Origin: Paracoccus sp. JM45
GTDB lineage: Bacteria; Pseudomonadota; Alphaproteobacteria; Rhodobacterales; Rhodobacteraceae
Assembly: GCF_003590715.1 (NCBI RefSeq)
Contig: NZ_QQVY01000012.1
Span: forward strand, 1 to 63,538
Direction: 5' to 3'
DNA length: 63,538 nt
The notes beneath the pieces were generated by a model. That model was given only the letters and a program-made list of their open reading frames with translations. It made no database searches and was not told where the DNA came from. Shown piece by piece: positions 45,093-53,787 of this stretch (position 1 is its first letter; every line of letters begins with the position of its first letter). The position numbers and the translations under genes were made by a program.

Positions 45093-45118
45093 CGCCGCCC
45101 CGTTGATTCAGGGCGGCG
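45093..45118. terminator. Bidirectional terminator
   Basis: CGCCGCCC (45093-45100) pairs with GGGCGGCG (45111-45118) across a 10-nt loop. It sits between the convergent stops of the permease (45087) and the SDR gene (45125). Confidence 0.7.
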
Positions 45119-45124
45119 ACTGTT

Positions 45125-45874
45125 CTAGTCGATCAAGCCAACGCGTCGGCGAATGCCTCCATCCCGAAGCGAGATTTCGGCCCCCAGATAATCGTCCGCC
45201 TCGGGACCGCACATCCACAGCAAGGCGCGGGCCGGCCATTCGGGCGGAATATGCACTGACCAATCCAACTGACTGACGGGATTGACGCCACTTTCGCGGA
45301 TGGCGGCTTGCATATTGGTGGCGACGGTGCCCGGCGACAGGCTGATGGCGCGAATACCTTCGGCACGTGCTTCCAGATCAACTGCCTTGGTCAGCATCAG
45401 CGCGCCCGCCTTGCTGGTGCAATATGCGCTCCACCCTAATTGGGGGCCGTGCGCTGCCCCTGAGCCGATAGTCAGGATCGTACCGCCACCCGCCTGACGC
45501 ATGACGGGTAGCACGGCGCGTATGCCGTTGAACACACCCTTGATGTTGACGTCGATGGCTTTGCCCCAATCGTCGGGGTCCGACGCCTCTATCCCAGCGA
45601 TGGGGCCAATCAGCCCGGCATTGTTGATCAGAACGTCAAGGCGACCGAACCGGTCATGTAGCGTTTTTACAGCATCGACCATAGCTGCGGGGTCCGCCAC
45701 ATCACCGGCAATTGCGACGCCACCGATTTCGGTGGCCAATGTTGTAACGGCCTCCGTGCTGCGGGCCATCACTCCGACATGCGCGCCTACTTGTGCAAAC
45801 AAGCGCGCCGTCGCGGCCCCGATACCGCGGCTTGCGCCTGTGACCAGAACCACCTTCCCGTTAAGATTGACCAT
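45125..45874 (-). CDS. Short-chain dehydrogenase/reductase
   Basis: A 249-residue classical SDR. The cofactor motif is VLVTGASRGIGAATA, the structural motif NNAG is in VLINNAGLIGP, and the catalytic set is the serine in TIGSGAAHGPQLGWSAYCTSK with the Y-x-x-x-K. C-terminal LGAEISLRDGGIRRR is family-like. Substrate unknown. It converges on the transport operon and diverges from the cyclase gene at 46080, so it may belong to the same catabolic region without being in its operon. Confidence 0.9.
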   Translation of the reverse strand: MVNLNGKVVLVTGASRGIGAATARLFAQVGAHVGVMARSTEAVTTLATEIGGVAIAGDVADPAAMVDAVKTLHDRFGRLDVLINNAGLIGPIAGIEASDPDDWGKAIDVNIKGVFNGIRAVLPVMRQAGGGTILTIGSGAAHGPQLGWSAYCTSKAGALMLTKAVDLEARAEGIRAISLSPGTVATNMQAAIRESGVNPVSQLDWSVHIPPEWPARALLWMCGPEADDYLGAEISLRDGGIRRRVGLID

Positions 45875-46079
45875 GTGTTTTGTCCTGTCTTGCGTTCATC
45901 AAAATCGCGGACACCCTAGCCCCGCGTTCCGTTGGATGTGAAGTCCAAGCGCGATTGTGGGGCAGTTGCCCAAAGCATCGCACTTGCAACCGCTGCAAGT
46001 CCCTTTTGCAGCGGCAGCGTGCTTGACAGCTTCGAAAGGCGGGCGGGTAAATAGGATATGTGCAACGGGGGACCTAACC

Positions 46080-46895
46080 ATGTGCAATGCCTGCCTTATC
46101 GAGGACGTGAAACGAAGCATGCTATCGCGCCGCCGCCTGTTCACGGGCGCGATGGCCACTGCGGCGATGGGGGCTACGGCGGGTGCGCTATCGGCCCGAC
46201 CCGCACTGGCGCAAGCTAACGGTCAGGTGATTGATCTGACCCATGCCTATGACAGCGATTTCCCGACATTTGACGGAAAACCGGGCATCACCTTTGAAAG
46301 CGACAAGAAGTTCGAGGATGACGGCTATCACCTGTACAAGCTGACGATCTTTGAACACACCGGCACGCATATCGACGCGCCATTGCATTTTTCGCCCGAC
46401 GGACAATCCGTGGATGCGCTTCCAGTCCAGAACCTGATCGCGCCACTGTGTGTGCTGGATATCACCGGCAAGGCGAAAGAGGACCCTAACGCGGTGGTCG
46501 AGACGGAGGACATCGAGGCGTGGATTTCCGCCAACGGGGACATTCCGGATGGCGCTTGTGTCGCGATGAATTCCGGTTGGGCAGCCCGTATGGGGGATCC
46601 GTCATGGCGCAACCTGCCCGATGGAACTCTTGCGTTCCCGGGCTTTGGCAAGGCGGCAACGGACCTTCTGGCGCAGACGGGGGCCGCCTCTATCGGTGTT
46701 GATACGCTCTCACTGGACCCTGGAAATTCGCCTGATTTTGCGGTGCATTATTCGTGGCTACCCTCGGGGCGCTTCGGAATTGAGGGGCTTGCAAATCTGC
46801 ATAACCTACCCGCGAAGGGGGCCACCATCTTTATCGGAGCACCCAAGCATCGCGGTGGTACAGGGGGTCCCGCGCGCGTTCTGGCAATGTATTGA
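46080..46895 (+). CDS. Exported cyclase-family hydrolase (kynurenine formamidase fold)
   Basis: A 271-residue protein of the cyclase family (PF04199), metal-dependent hydrolases that include kynurenine formamidase and isatin hydrolase. The metal motif HTGTHIDAPLHF and the catalytic histidine region are present, with C-terminal HNLPAKGATIFIGAPKHRGG. The N-terminus MCNACLIEDVKRSMLSRRRL contains a CxxC, then a Tat signal (SRRRLF...ARPALAQ). I take ATG 46080; the upstream frame lacks a ribosome site. Its substrate could be a cyclic amide produced by the oxygenase cluster, but that is speculation. Confidence 0.85.
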   Translation: MCNACLIEDVKRSMLSRRRLFTGAMATAAMGATAGALSARPALAQANGQVIDLTHAYDSDFPTFDGKPGITFESDKKFEDDGYHLYKLTIFEHTGTHIDAPLHFSPDGQSVDALPVQNLIAPLCVLDITGKAKEDPNAVVETEDIEAWISANGDIPDGACVAMNSGWAARMGDPSWRNLPDGTLAFPGFGKAATDLLAQTGAASIGVDTLSLDPGNSPDFAVHYSWLPSGRFGIEGLANLHNLPAKGATIFIGAPKHRGGTGGPARVLAMY

Positions 46896-47266
46896 TCATT
46901 GCTCTGCTGGTTTCTTAGCGTTCATGGTCGCGACGACAACTTTGCCGTTAGATTAGGAGCCGGCCCGTAGTAACAGCGTGGGCAAATGGAACCGCGCTAA
47001 TTACATGCGGGCTCTATTCACATAGAGAGGGTAATTGCCTTGATTTACCTATGTCGCGTGGTCGATCAACGCAAGCTGTACCGTTCGCAACTGTAAGAGA
47101 TCGCGGGGAATTGCATTGCTGTCGCCGGATCGTTTTGATGCAAGGGAACGATGGTGTCTAGCAACTTATCCCCATAGGTCGTTAATCAAGGAATATCAGG
47201 CGGCATCCAAGACATGAAAGCCAATAAAGCTGATCGACTGGCAACGCCATAAGAAAGAATGAACGA
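46896..47266. other. Gene-free interval of 371 bases
   Basis: I see no gene, terminator with a U-tract, or repeat that I can support. A promoter for the DUF1499 gene is expected in the AT-rich part near 47190-47250. Confidence 0.4.
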
Positions 47267-47992
47267 ATGAAACATGCAGGTAAGTTCGCCGTGCTGGCCG
47301 CACTTCTAGGCATCGTTGCGGTTGTCTTGATGCTGTTCGGCGCAAAACTTGGACTTTGGCAGCCGATCGTGGGCTTCGGACTCTATCGCAACTATATGAA
47401 CCCTTTGGGCGCGGTCGTGACTGTGATCGGCCTGTTAGCGCTTGTTGTGCATCTGGCAAGGGATGAAAAACGCGGGGCTTTCGCTGCAGTGATTGGTGTG
47501 ATGGTTGGTTTGGCCTGTCTTATCCCGCTTGTGGCGGGCAAACTGAACCCGCCACAGCGTGCTGCACCGATCCATGACATTTCGACCGATACTGTGAACC
47601 CGCCGATGTTCGAGGCGCTGGATGACGCCCGTGAAGGGGCCGCTAATACGCTAGAATATGGTGGGCCGGAACTGGCTGCTACACAAATGCGGGCATATCC
47701 CGACATCCAACCGCTGGACACAGATATGAACAGCGATAAGGCGTTCCAACGCGCATTGACGATTGCCGCTGATATGGATTGGGAAATAGTCGCAACCGTG
47801 CCCGAGCGTCTGCGGTTCGAAGCAACGACACATACGCCCGTGTTTCACTTTGCCGATGATATCGTGATAGAGGTGACGCAGCAGGATAACGGCAGCCGCG
47901 TCGACATGCGCAGCGTTTCGCGGATAGGTCGCGGTGATAAGGGCGTCAACGCTGCTCGCATACGTGAGTTTCAGGCGCGTTTCATGGAATAA
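47267..47992 (+). CDS. DUF1499 membrane-anchored protein
   Basis: A 241-residue protein with three hydrophobic segments in the first 95 residues (AVLAALLGIVAVVLMLFGAK, VTVIGLLALVVHLA, FAAVIGVMVGLACLIPLVA), followed by a DUF1499 domain containing FEATTHTPVFHFADDIVIEV and SRIGRGDKGVNAARIREF. Function unknown; members are widespread in alphaproteobacteria and cyanobacteria. It stands alone, and an IS110 remnant follows in the opposite direction. Confidence 0.85.
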   Translation: MKHAGKFAVLAALLGIVAVVLMLFGAKLGLWQPIVGFGLYRNYMNPLGAVVTVIGLLALVVHLARDEKRGAFAAVIGVMVGLACLIPLVAGKLNPPQRAAPIHDISTDTVNPPMFEALDDAREGAANTLEYGGPELAATQMRAYPDIQPLDTDMNSDKAFQRALTIAADMDWEIVATVPERLRFEATTHTPVFHFADDIVIEVTQQDNGSRVDMRSVSRIGRGDKGVNAARIREFQARFME

Positions 47993-48009
47993 ACCGCCGC
48001 AGGGACGAC

Positions 48010-48560
48010 CGTAACATATGTTTTTGGTAACCCCGCCGCCCGCGGAGGATAACAAAACAGTAGCAGTCGGTACTTCATTTGCTCGATCGCTCGTAGACAT
48101 AGACGTAATTGGATGGCCTGATCGGGATGTTTCATCGCTTGAACTGGCGCAGTTGATGGACTGTTCGAAGTCACTGCTTTGTGCATCCGGCATGGCTTTC
48201 AATTCGGCATCGAGATGCTCAATTTCTGTGAAAATGCCTTGTTTATTCCGGGCCGAGATCTGCGCCGTCAGCTTTATTGCGCATTTCGGCGATCTGAGCG
48301 CGTCGCGTCGTCAAGGCTTAAGAACACGCAGGTTATCACCCGGCAAAGTCCGGCTAGCCTCGGGCCGGAACATCTCAAAACGGGCGATGAGTTCTACAAC
48401 GATCTGGCCGGTCGTGGCCCATTTACCCTGCGACATGGCAAAAGCCTTGATCCAAGCCGGACGAAATTGCCTCGACCCCCGCCTCGACGAGCGCAGCCCA
48501 CAATGCCTATTCCTGTTCGCCGGTTGCCTCAAAACCGATCCGAACGAGTTCTGACATCTG
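48010..48560 (-). pseudogene. IS110-family transposase remnant, heavily eroded
   Basis: On the minus strand, pieces in different frames spell an IS110 transposase: IGFEATGEQE (48540 downwards), WIKAFAMSQGKWATTGQIVV, FEMFRPEASRTLPGDNLRVL, LTTRRAQIAEMRNK, and TAQISARNKQGIFTEIEHLD followed by AELKAMPDAQ. Several frameshifts and stops separate them. The C-terminal catalytic half is missing here. The forward frames over the same stretch are shadows. Confidence 0.75.
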
Positions 48561-49133
48561 AAGGATCACCAAACTCAGTTCTTCATGCCTTTCTAGTAAA
48601 TTGGCCAAGCAGAGACCTCTGCAGGCTAGGAAGACGAATTTCGTCCAGTCAGTCGCGTGACACATCATTGCTTGCGGGTATCATGTCACTCTCACTTCCC
48701 AATGCTTCGCGGTCCTACGAACGGTCCTTCGTTAATTTTTCAAGGCGGTGAGGACAGGCGGGATCAGCCAGCTAGCACGGGAGTGCGCACGGGATTTCTT
48801 TACTATTTTTTATTACTCGAGGGATTGCATCAGTCGTCTCGGCGCTGCCGAGACGAATTTTGCCCATAATGCGTCATTCGTTCGAAGGAAAAGAGTTCAC
48901 CATCAAAGTCTATGAGCAAACATCTAATCAATTAGCCATTTTTCGTTTTGATCTCGGGTGATCATAGCCACTTTGCAGATTGAATAATATCAAGCTCACC
49001 GTTTCTGGAACTATGACCATTTCCGGATTGTTTAAGAGTTAGCACTGTGAGTTGCGCAACTTTTGGATAAACCGGTAAAATTATACTGTGTCCTCGGCTT
49101 GCCCACGAACCAGACCTAAGGAAAGGAAGCGCA
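48561..49133. other. Gene-free interval with an orphan terminator
   Basis: No gene is recognisable in these 573 bases. A strong terminator-like hairpin at 48834-48856 is the only clear structure. The promoter of the DUF2231 gene probably lies in the AT-rich 48950-49090. Confidence 0.4.
48834..48856 (+). terminator. Orphan terminator hairpin
   Basis: TCGTCTCGGC and GCCGAGACGA form a perfect 10-bp stem with a 3-nt loop (GCT), followed by ATTTTG. No intact plus-strand gene precedes it, so it is probably the relic of a deleted gene. Confidence 0.65.
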
Positions 49134-49565
49134 TTGGCTAACTCAATGTATTATGGGCCTGTCAGGCCAATTCATCCCGTTCATGCTATATTACTGGCAT
49201 TCCTGTTTCCCCTGTTTCTTGGCACGCTTGTCGCCGATATTGCTTATTGGCGAACCGCCGAGATCCAGTGGAGTAACTTTGCACAGTGGATGAACGCTGG
49301 TGGATTATTTGTCGGTGGTTTCGCTATTCTAGCAGCGTTGATTAGTTTGACTATCAATCGCCATTCTCCGAATTACCGTCCCATAGCGTATGTTGTCTTT
49401 CTACTTGTCGGGTGGATCATCGGCCTGGTCAATGCATTTGCCCATTCACAAGATGCATGGGCGATCATGCCAGCGGTTTTATGGTGGTCAAGCATCGCAA
49501 CCGCGCTCGTCTCCGTTGCATCATGGCTGGGCTATGCCGGATTTCACGCAAAGGAGTATTTCTAA
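49134..49565 (+). CDS. DUF2231 integral membrane protein
   Basis: A 143-residue protein with four membrane segments (HAILLAFLFPLFLGTLVADI, NAGGLFVGGFAILAALISL, PIAYVVFLLVGWIIGLVNAF, WWSSIATALVSVASWLGYAG), the DUF2231 layout with a conserved HP near the start (HPVHAIL). The start is TTG at 49134 after GGAAAGGAAG; an ATG four codons on is the alternative. Its stop overlaps the next start (TAATG), so it is coupled to the sugar dehydrogenase and may anchor it or pass its electrons. Confidence 0.85.
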   Translation: MANSMYYGPVRPIHPVHAILLAFLFPLFLGTLVADIAYWRTAEIQWSNFAQWMNAGGLFVGGFAILAALISLTINRHSPNYRPIAYVVFLLVGWIIGLVNAFAHSQDAWAIMPAVLWWSSIATALVSVASWLGYAGFHAKEYF

Positions 49566-50842
49566 TGCGATCTATCATATATATTTGCGCTTTGGCACTA
49601 ACGGTTCCTGCGCTGGCGCAAGCACAATCGGTTGGCCAGAACCCTGATCTACCAGAGCCTCAATCCGGCTTTTTGCCGGACATGAAAATTCCACGTCCTG
49701 CGCTTTGGGGCAGTGAAAAGCCCTCGGTGCCCGATGGATACCAGATTTCGGCCATTGCGACGGGATTGAAAATCCCGCGCCAGACTTTATTGCTGCCAAA
49801 TGGTGATATTCTGGTTGCCGAGGGGAAAGGCAGCGGCGCGCCGGCATTGCGCCCCAAGGATCTGATTGCCGGTGTGATAAAAAGCTGGGGTAAAAGCCCG
49901 GAACCTGGGGGCGACCGGCTGACGCTGTTGCGTGATGCTGACGGAAATGGCGAATACGAATTGCGAACCGTCTTTGCAGATAATCTGAACTCTCCTTACG
50001 GGTTGGCTTTTGTGGACGGGTCGATATATGTCGCCAATCAGGATTCACTTGTACGGTTCGATTATACCGAAGATCAGACCGAGGCTTCGGGACCACCTGA
50101 ATTGCTGACCCGACTGCCTTCGGCTATAAACCATCATTGGACGAAAGCCATGACTGCCAGCGCAGATGGACAGTTCCTTTATGTCGGGATCGGGTCCAAC
50201 AGCAATATTACCGAACGCGGTATCGAGGCCGAAGAAGACCGCGCGGTGGTTTGGCAGATCGACGTGGAAACCGGTGCGCATCGACCTTATGCGACAGGCA
50301 TCCGTAACCCGACCGCCCTGACAATCCAACCCGAGACCAACGCGCTTTGGGCCGTCGCAAACGAGCGAGATGAGATCGGCCCGGACCTTGTGCCTGACTA
50401 CCTTACGACCGTGCAAGACGGCGGATTCTACGGCTGGCCGTACAGCTACTGGGGGCAGAATGTAGACACGCGCGTCAAACCGCAAGATCCGGAAAAAGTC
50501 GCCGCGGCTATTACGCCAGACTATGCACTGGGGGCACATGTCGCTGCACTGGGCGTTGATTTTTCGAATAACGCAGTTGGAGCCGGTTTTTCGGACGGCG
50601 CTTTTGTCGGGATGCACGGCAGTTGGAACCGCAGTGAACCGGTCGGATATAAAGTCGTTTTTGTGCCTTTCGAAAACGGAAAACCATCGGGCGAACCGGT
50701 TGATTTCGTGACAGGGTTTCTGGTCGACAACGACAATACCCGTGGTCGGCCGGTCGGGGTAACGGTCGAACCGGAAGGGGCAATTATTGTGGCAGATGAC
50801 GTATCCAATACGATCTGGCGCGTCACACGGATGGACCCCTAA
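49565..50842 (+). CDS. PQQ-type sugar (sorbosone) dehydrogenase-like protein
   Basis: A 425-residue secreted six-bladed beta-propeller with a Sec signal (ALALTVPALAQAQS, cleavage near residue 21). PNGDILVAEGKGSGAP, NLNSPYGLAFVDGSIYVANQ, YVGIGSNSNITERG, and YATGIRNPTALTIQPETNALW are the sorbosone/aldose dehydrogenase repeats; the last holds the calcium and PQQ contact region. It would oxidise an aldose or aldehyde in the periplasm. Coupled to the DUF2231 gene. PQQ synthesis genes are not in the window. Confidence 0.87.
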   Translation: MRSIIYICALALTVPALAQAQSVGQNPDLPEPQSGFLPDMKIPRPALWGSEKPSVPDGYQISAIATGLKIPRQTLLLPNGDILVAEGKGSGAPALRPKDLIAGVIKSWGKSPEPGGDRLTLLRDADGNGEYELRTVFADNLNSPYGLAFVDGSIYVANQDSLVRFDYTEDQTEASGPPELLTRLPSAINHHWTKAMTASADGQFLYVGIGSNSNITERGIEAEEDRAVVWQIDVETGAHRPYATGIRNPTALTIQPETNALWAVANERDEIGPDLVPDYLTTVQDGGFYGWPYSYWGQNVDTRVKPQDPEKVAAAITPDYALGAHVAALGVDFSNNAVGAGFSDGAFVGMHGSWNRSEPVGYKVVFVPFENGKPSGEPVDFVTGFLVDNDNTRGRPVGVTVEPEGAIIVADDVSNTIWRVTRMDP

Positions 50843-51067
50843 TGCTTGCGACAATGTGCATTCGCGATATGTACTTCGGGATCGCGGATGCACGAAATGC
50901 GAGCCCGCAAAACTGCTTATCTTTGATACTCAGCGTGAATAGATACCACACGAAGTCGTCGAAAGGTTCGTGGTTTGCATCGGGGAAGCAGAGATCGCTC
51001 CTGATCCACCTTTCTGTTATTTTTTCCGTCACTCTTGGAAACTGGGTAGCCTGCGGTTGCGTCTTCT

Positions 51068-51097
51068 AATATTGTTATGTCATAACATTACAATATT
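51068..51097. promoter_or_regulatory. Zur-like box upstream of aztD
   Basis: A perfect 15-bp palindrome TGTTATGTCATAACA (51073-51087) is nested in an outer inverted repeat AATATTGT (51068-51075) / ACAATATT (51090-51097). The core matches the ATGTTATAACAT-type Zur operator of Rhodobacteraceae. A TATAAAT-like -10 follows at 51107-51113. Repression by Zur at high zinc is the natural reading. Confidence 0.8.
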
Positions 51098-51127
51098 AGG
51101 TGTATGGTATAAATACGGAAGACAAGA

Positions 51128-52348
51128 ATGATTCAGATGTTTACAGGTGCCGGTGTCTTGGCCATGTCCCTTGCTGGCGGCGCGCTTGCGCAGTCCGACG
51201 TTGAAGGCGGTGATACGCATTACCGGCTTTTCGTGGGCGATCATGTCACAGGTCGGGTGACGGTCATCGATACCTCGGACCCCGACCATCATTGGGTGTT
51301 CAAGACGACGGGGCAGGCCAAGCTATACTCGTTGGCCGGTGGTGCATTGGTGGCTGCGGTGCAGTCCGACAGTGACGCCGTCGATTTTTTCACAAGCGGC
51401 ATTTTGACCACAGACCATGGCGATCATTCTGATATCGAGGTCAAAGAACCAGCTGCCACCACGACTACATTGACCGGCCCACGCCCTTTCCATCTTGTGG
51501 AACACGGTGGTCAGTCCGTGATCAACTATGACAAAGGCGGTTATGCCGAAGTGCTGGACAATGGCGCGACGATAGATGGGCAGATTACGCCTTGGCGTTT
51601 CAAACAGGCCCGCGCACATCACGGATTTGTCGCCCCGATGGGGGATGCTTGGCTGTCCAGCGTAGCATCGGACCAAGAGGTGACGGGCGACGTCTCGGTT
51701 CCTCGGATAGGTCTGCAAGGGTTTGACGCAAAGGGCAATGCCATCACTGATATCGCGACCTGCACCGGTATTCACGGAGAAGCATTTTCGGGCGTTTTTC
51801 TGGTCGCCGGTTGCGAAGAGGGTGTGCTGACCGTTACCGATGGCGGCGCAGGGCCTGAATTTGGGATGCTGGAATACCCTGATGACCTGCCAAAGGATGC
51901 GACAACCGGAACCATTCTCGGCTCGACTGGTATCCAGATGTTTCTTGGTAACCACGGCGCTGACGGAGTAGTGGTGATCGATCCTGCTGAAGAGCCGCAT
52001 TTCAAGCGCATCGCCTTACCCTTCCGGCGGATAGATTTTGCGCTGGATCCGGTCAATCCTGGTATGGCCTATGTCCTGACCGAAGACGGAAGCCTGCACC
52101 GGATTGATATGCTGACGGCAAAAATCGATGCATCGGTGAAAGTGATTGCGCCATATTCGATGGAGGGCCACTGGAATGATCCACGTCCGCGTATTGCTTT
52201 GGCTGGCGATGAAATCTTCATGACGGATCCGGATGCAGGTCTGATACGACGCATTTCAACCAAGGATTTTTCGGAGACCGGAACGATCCCTGTTGATGGC
52301 ACGCCCTACAATATCACTGTTGCAGGGGGCAGCGGAGTCATCCACTGA
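51128..52348 (+). CDS. aztD: Zinc metallochaperone AztD
   Basis: A 406-residue periplasmic beta-propeller with a Sec signal (GVLAMSLAGGALAQ, cleavage near residue 21). Histidine clusters likely to hold zinc include TSDPDHHWVF, LTTDHGDHSDIEV, FKQARAHHGFVAP and GIHGEAF, and C241-type cysteines occur in IATCTGIHG and VAGCEEG. It matches AztD of Paracoccus denitrificans, which hands zinc to the ABC binding protein AztC. A Zur-like box lies at its promoter. The aztABC transport genes themselves are not in the window, so they must lie elsewhere. Confidence 0.88.
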   Translation: MIQMFTGAGVLAMSLAGGALAQSDVEGGDTHYRLFVGDHVTGRVTVIDTSDPDHHWVFKTTGQAKLYSLAGGALVAAVQSDSDAVDFFTSGILTTDHGDHSDIEVKEPAATTTTLTGPRPFHLVEHGGQSVINYDKGGYAEVLDNGATIDGQITPWRFKQARAHHGFVAPMGDAWLSSVASDQEVTGDVSVPRIGLQGFDAKGNAITDIATCTGIHGEAFSGVFLVAGCEEGVLTVTDGGAGPEFGMLEYPDDLPKDATTGTILGSTGIQMFLGNHGADGVVVIDPAEEPHFKRIALPFRRIDFALDPVNPGMAYVLTEDGSLHRIDMLTAKIDASVKVIAPYSMEGHWNDPRPRIALAGDEIFMTDPDAGLIRRISTKDFSETGTIPVDGTPYNITVAGGSGVIH

Positions 52349-52612
52349 TCAATTCGGGAATGCGGTCCGGATATCCGCCAGCTCTACCTGATCCAGGGGG
52401 CGGTGGATAACCACCACCCGACGGAGCAGGTCCAACCCCATCACAGTAATCTGCGTGGCGGGGCCGGGGCAGGCGGGGTCCTGACAAAAAATTTGCGTCA
52501 CTGATACCATCGCCTGCGATCCGCTGCCTTCTTGCTGGCGGACCAAGCGTCTGATGCGCTGGAAATGCCAAAGGGTCGCTGCTCTTTCTTTCATCTGAGC
52601 CGCAAGATTCAT
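52349..52612 (-). CDS. Small conserved protein with DPACPG motif
   Basis: An 87-residue protein with TQIFCQDPACPGPATQITVM, two cysteines in a C-x5-C arrangement that could bind metal. A strong ribosome site (AAAGGAGGT) precedes its ATG. It diverges from the COG0523 GTPase with only 50 bp between their starts, which suggests shared control. I recall similar small proteins beside COG0523 genes but know no function. Its stop abuts the aztD stop (52348/52349). Confidence 0.7.
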   Translation of the reverse strand: MNLAAQMKERAATLWHFQRIRRLVRQQEGSGSQAMVSVTQIFCQDPACPGPATQITVMGLDLLRRVVVIHRPLDQVELADIRTAFPN

Positions 52613-52662
52613 TCCGGTTACCTCCTTTGTTCATCAAACACGCTCCGAAAGGGCCTGCAACC

Positions 52663-53787
52663 ATGTCCGACCGCACAGCTGTGACCTTATTGACCGGCTT
52701 TCTTGGCGCTGGCAAAACAACACTGCTTAACAATTTGTTAAGCGATCCCTTGGGTGGGCGTATCGCCGTGATTGTTAATGAGTTCGGAGAAGCCGGTCTT
52801 GACCACGACCTGATCGAATCCACGGCGGAAGACGTTATCCTGATGGCATCCGGTTGCATCTGCTGCACAATTCGCAGCGATCTGGCCCGCACCCTCGGTG
52901 ATTTATACGACAGGCGGTCGCGCGGCGAATTGGCCTTTGATCGTGTCGTCATTGAAACAACAGGGCTGGCCGATCCCGGTCCGGTCCATCACACGCTGAT
53001 GCTTGAACCCGAGGTGTCACGCAATTTCAGGCTGGACGGCATTGTAACCGTTGTTGACATGGTTCTGGGGACGGTAACGCTGGACCGTCACGCCGAAGCG
53101 CAGGCGCAGGTCGCGATGGCAGACCGGATTGTCCTGACCAAAACCGATCTGGCTTCCGACGGGCAGGCTGATATCTTGCAGCGCCGATTGGACCAGATCA
53201 ATCCGCGTGCCCTGCGTATTCGTGCAAGCATGGGGCGTGTTGCCTCTGGCTGCCTGTTCGATCTGGATCAGGGCCGGTCGGGCGACAGTGCTGCAGCTGT
53301 CGAATGGTTGGGAATGGTGGCATCGCCCGATCCGCTGGCGGGCCTGTCAGGTTTCGGCACCGCTTCAAAAGCGACGGCTTTGCCGGGCTTTCCATCGACC
53401 GCGCCACATCACGCGCAGGGCGGCAGCATTTGTACAGCCTCGATTTTCATAGATACGCCCATTCCCGCGCCGGTTTTCGATTTCTGGCTAGATATGCTGA
53501 TCGGAATTCAGGGGAATACCATCCTGCGGTTAAAGGCGATCATCCACATCGAAGACGCCCAATGCCCCTTTGTTCTGCATGGTGTTCAACATATTCTGGA
53601 ACAACCGGTGCCATTGAAAACATGGCCCGCCGGAGACTTTACCAGCCGTGTGGTTCTTATTGCCCGTGACAGTTCGGTCGAGCAACTGACTGCGCATCTG
53701 GAAATGCTGCGCTTGCGCCCCGACCCAAGCCGCATTAATTACGTGGTCGACAGTGGTCCTGAACTGCCGTTCAAGGCTGACATTTGA
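52663..53787 (+). CDS. COG0523 zinc-linked GTPase (CobW-like)
   Basis: A 374-residue G3E GTPase: Walker A GFLGAGKTTLL (residues 12-22), the COG0523 metal motif C65-I-C67-C68 in ASGCICCTI, E-T-T-G-L-A-D-P switch and TKTDL guanine-specificity motif, then the CobW C-terminal domain (HGVQHILEQPVPLKTW). Such proteins serve as zinc-starvation metallochaperones (ZagA/ZigA-like). The ATG at 52663 is chosen over 52627 because the family starts at TAVTLLTGFLGAGK. The position in an AztD island supports a zinc role. The 3' end overlaps the DUF1007 gene by 17 nt. Confidence 0.9.
   Translation: MSDRTAVTLLTGFLGAGKTTLLNNLLSDPLGGRIAVIVNEFGEAGLDHDLIESTAEDVILMASGCICCTIRSDLARTLGDLYDRRSRGELAFDRVVIETTGLADPGPVHHTLMLEPEVSRNFRLDGIVTVVDMVLGTVTLDRHAEAQAQVAMADRIVLTKTDLASDGQADILQRRLDQINPRALRIRASMGRVASGCLFDLDQGRSGDSAAAVEWLGMVASPDPLAGLSGFGTASKATALPGFPSTAPHHAQGGSICTASIFIDTPIPAPVFDFWLDMLIGIQGNTILRLKAIIHIEDAQCPFVLHGVQHILEQPVPLKTWPAGDFTSRVVLIARDSSVEQLTAHLEMLRLRPDPSRINYVVDSGPELPFKADI

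Noticed and set aside
48018..48751. Plus-strand frames of 178 and 190 codons
   Set aside because: The minus strand carries clear IS110 pieces over the same bases, and the forward frames have no ribosome site.
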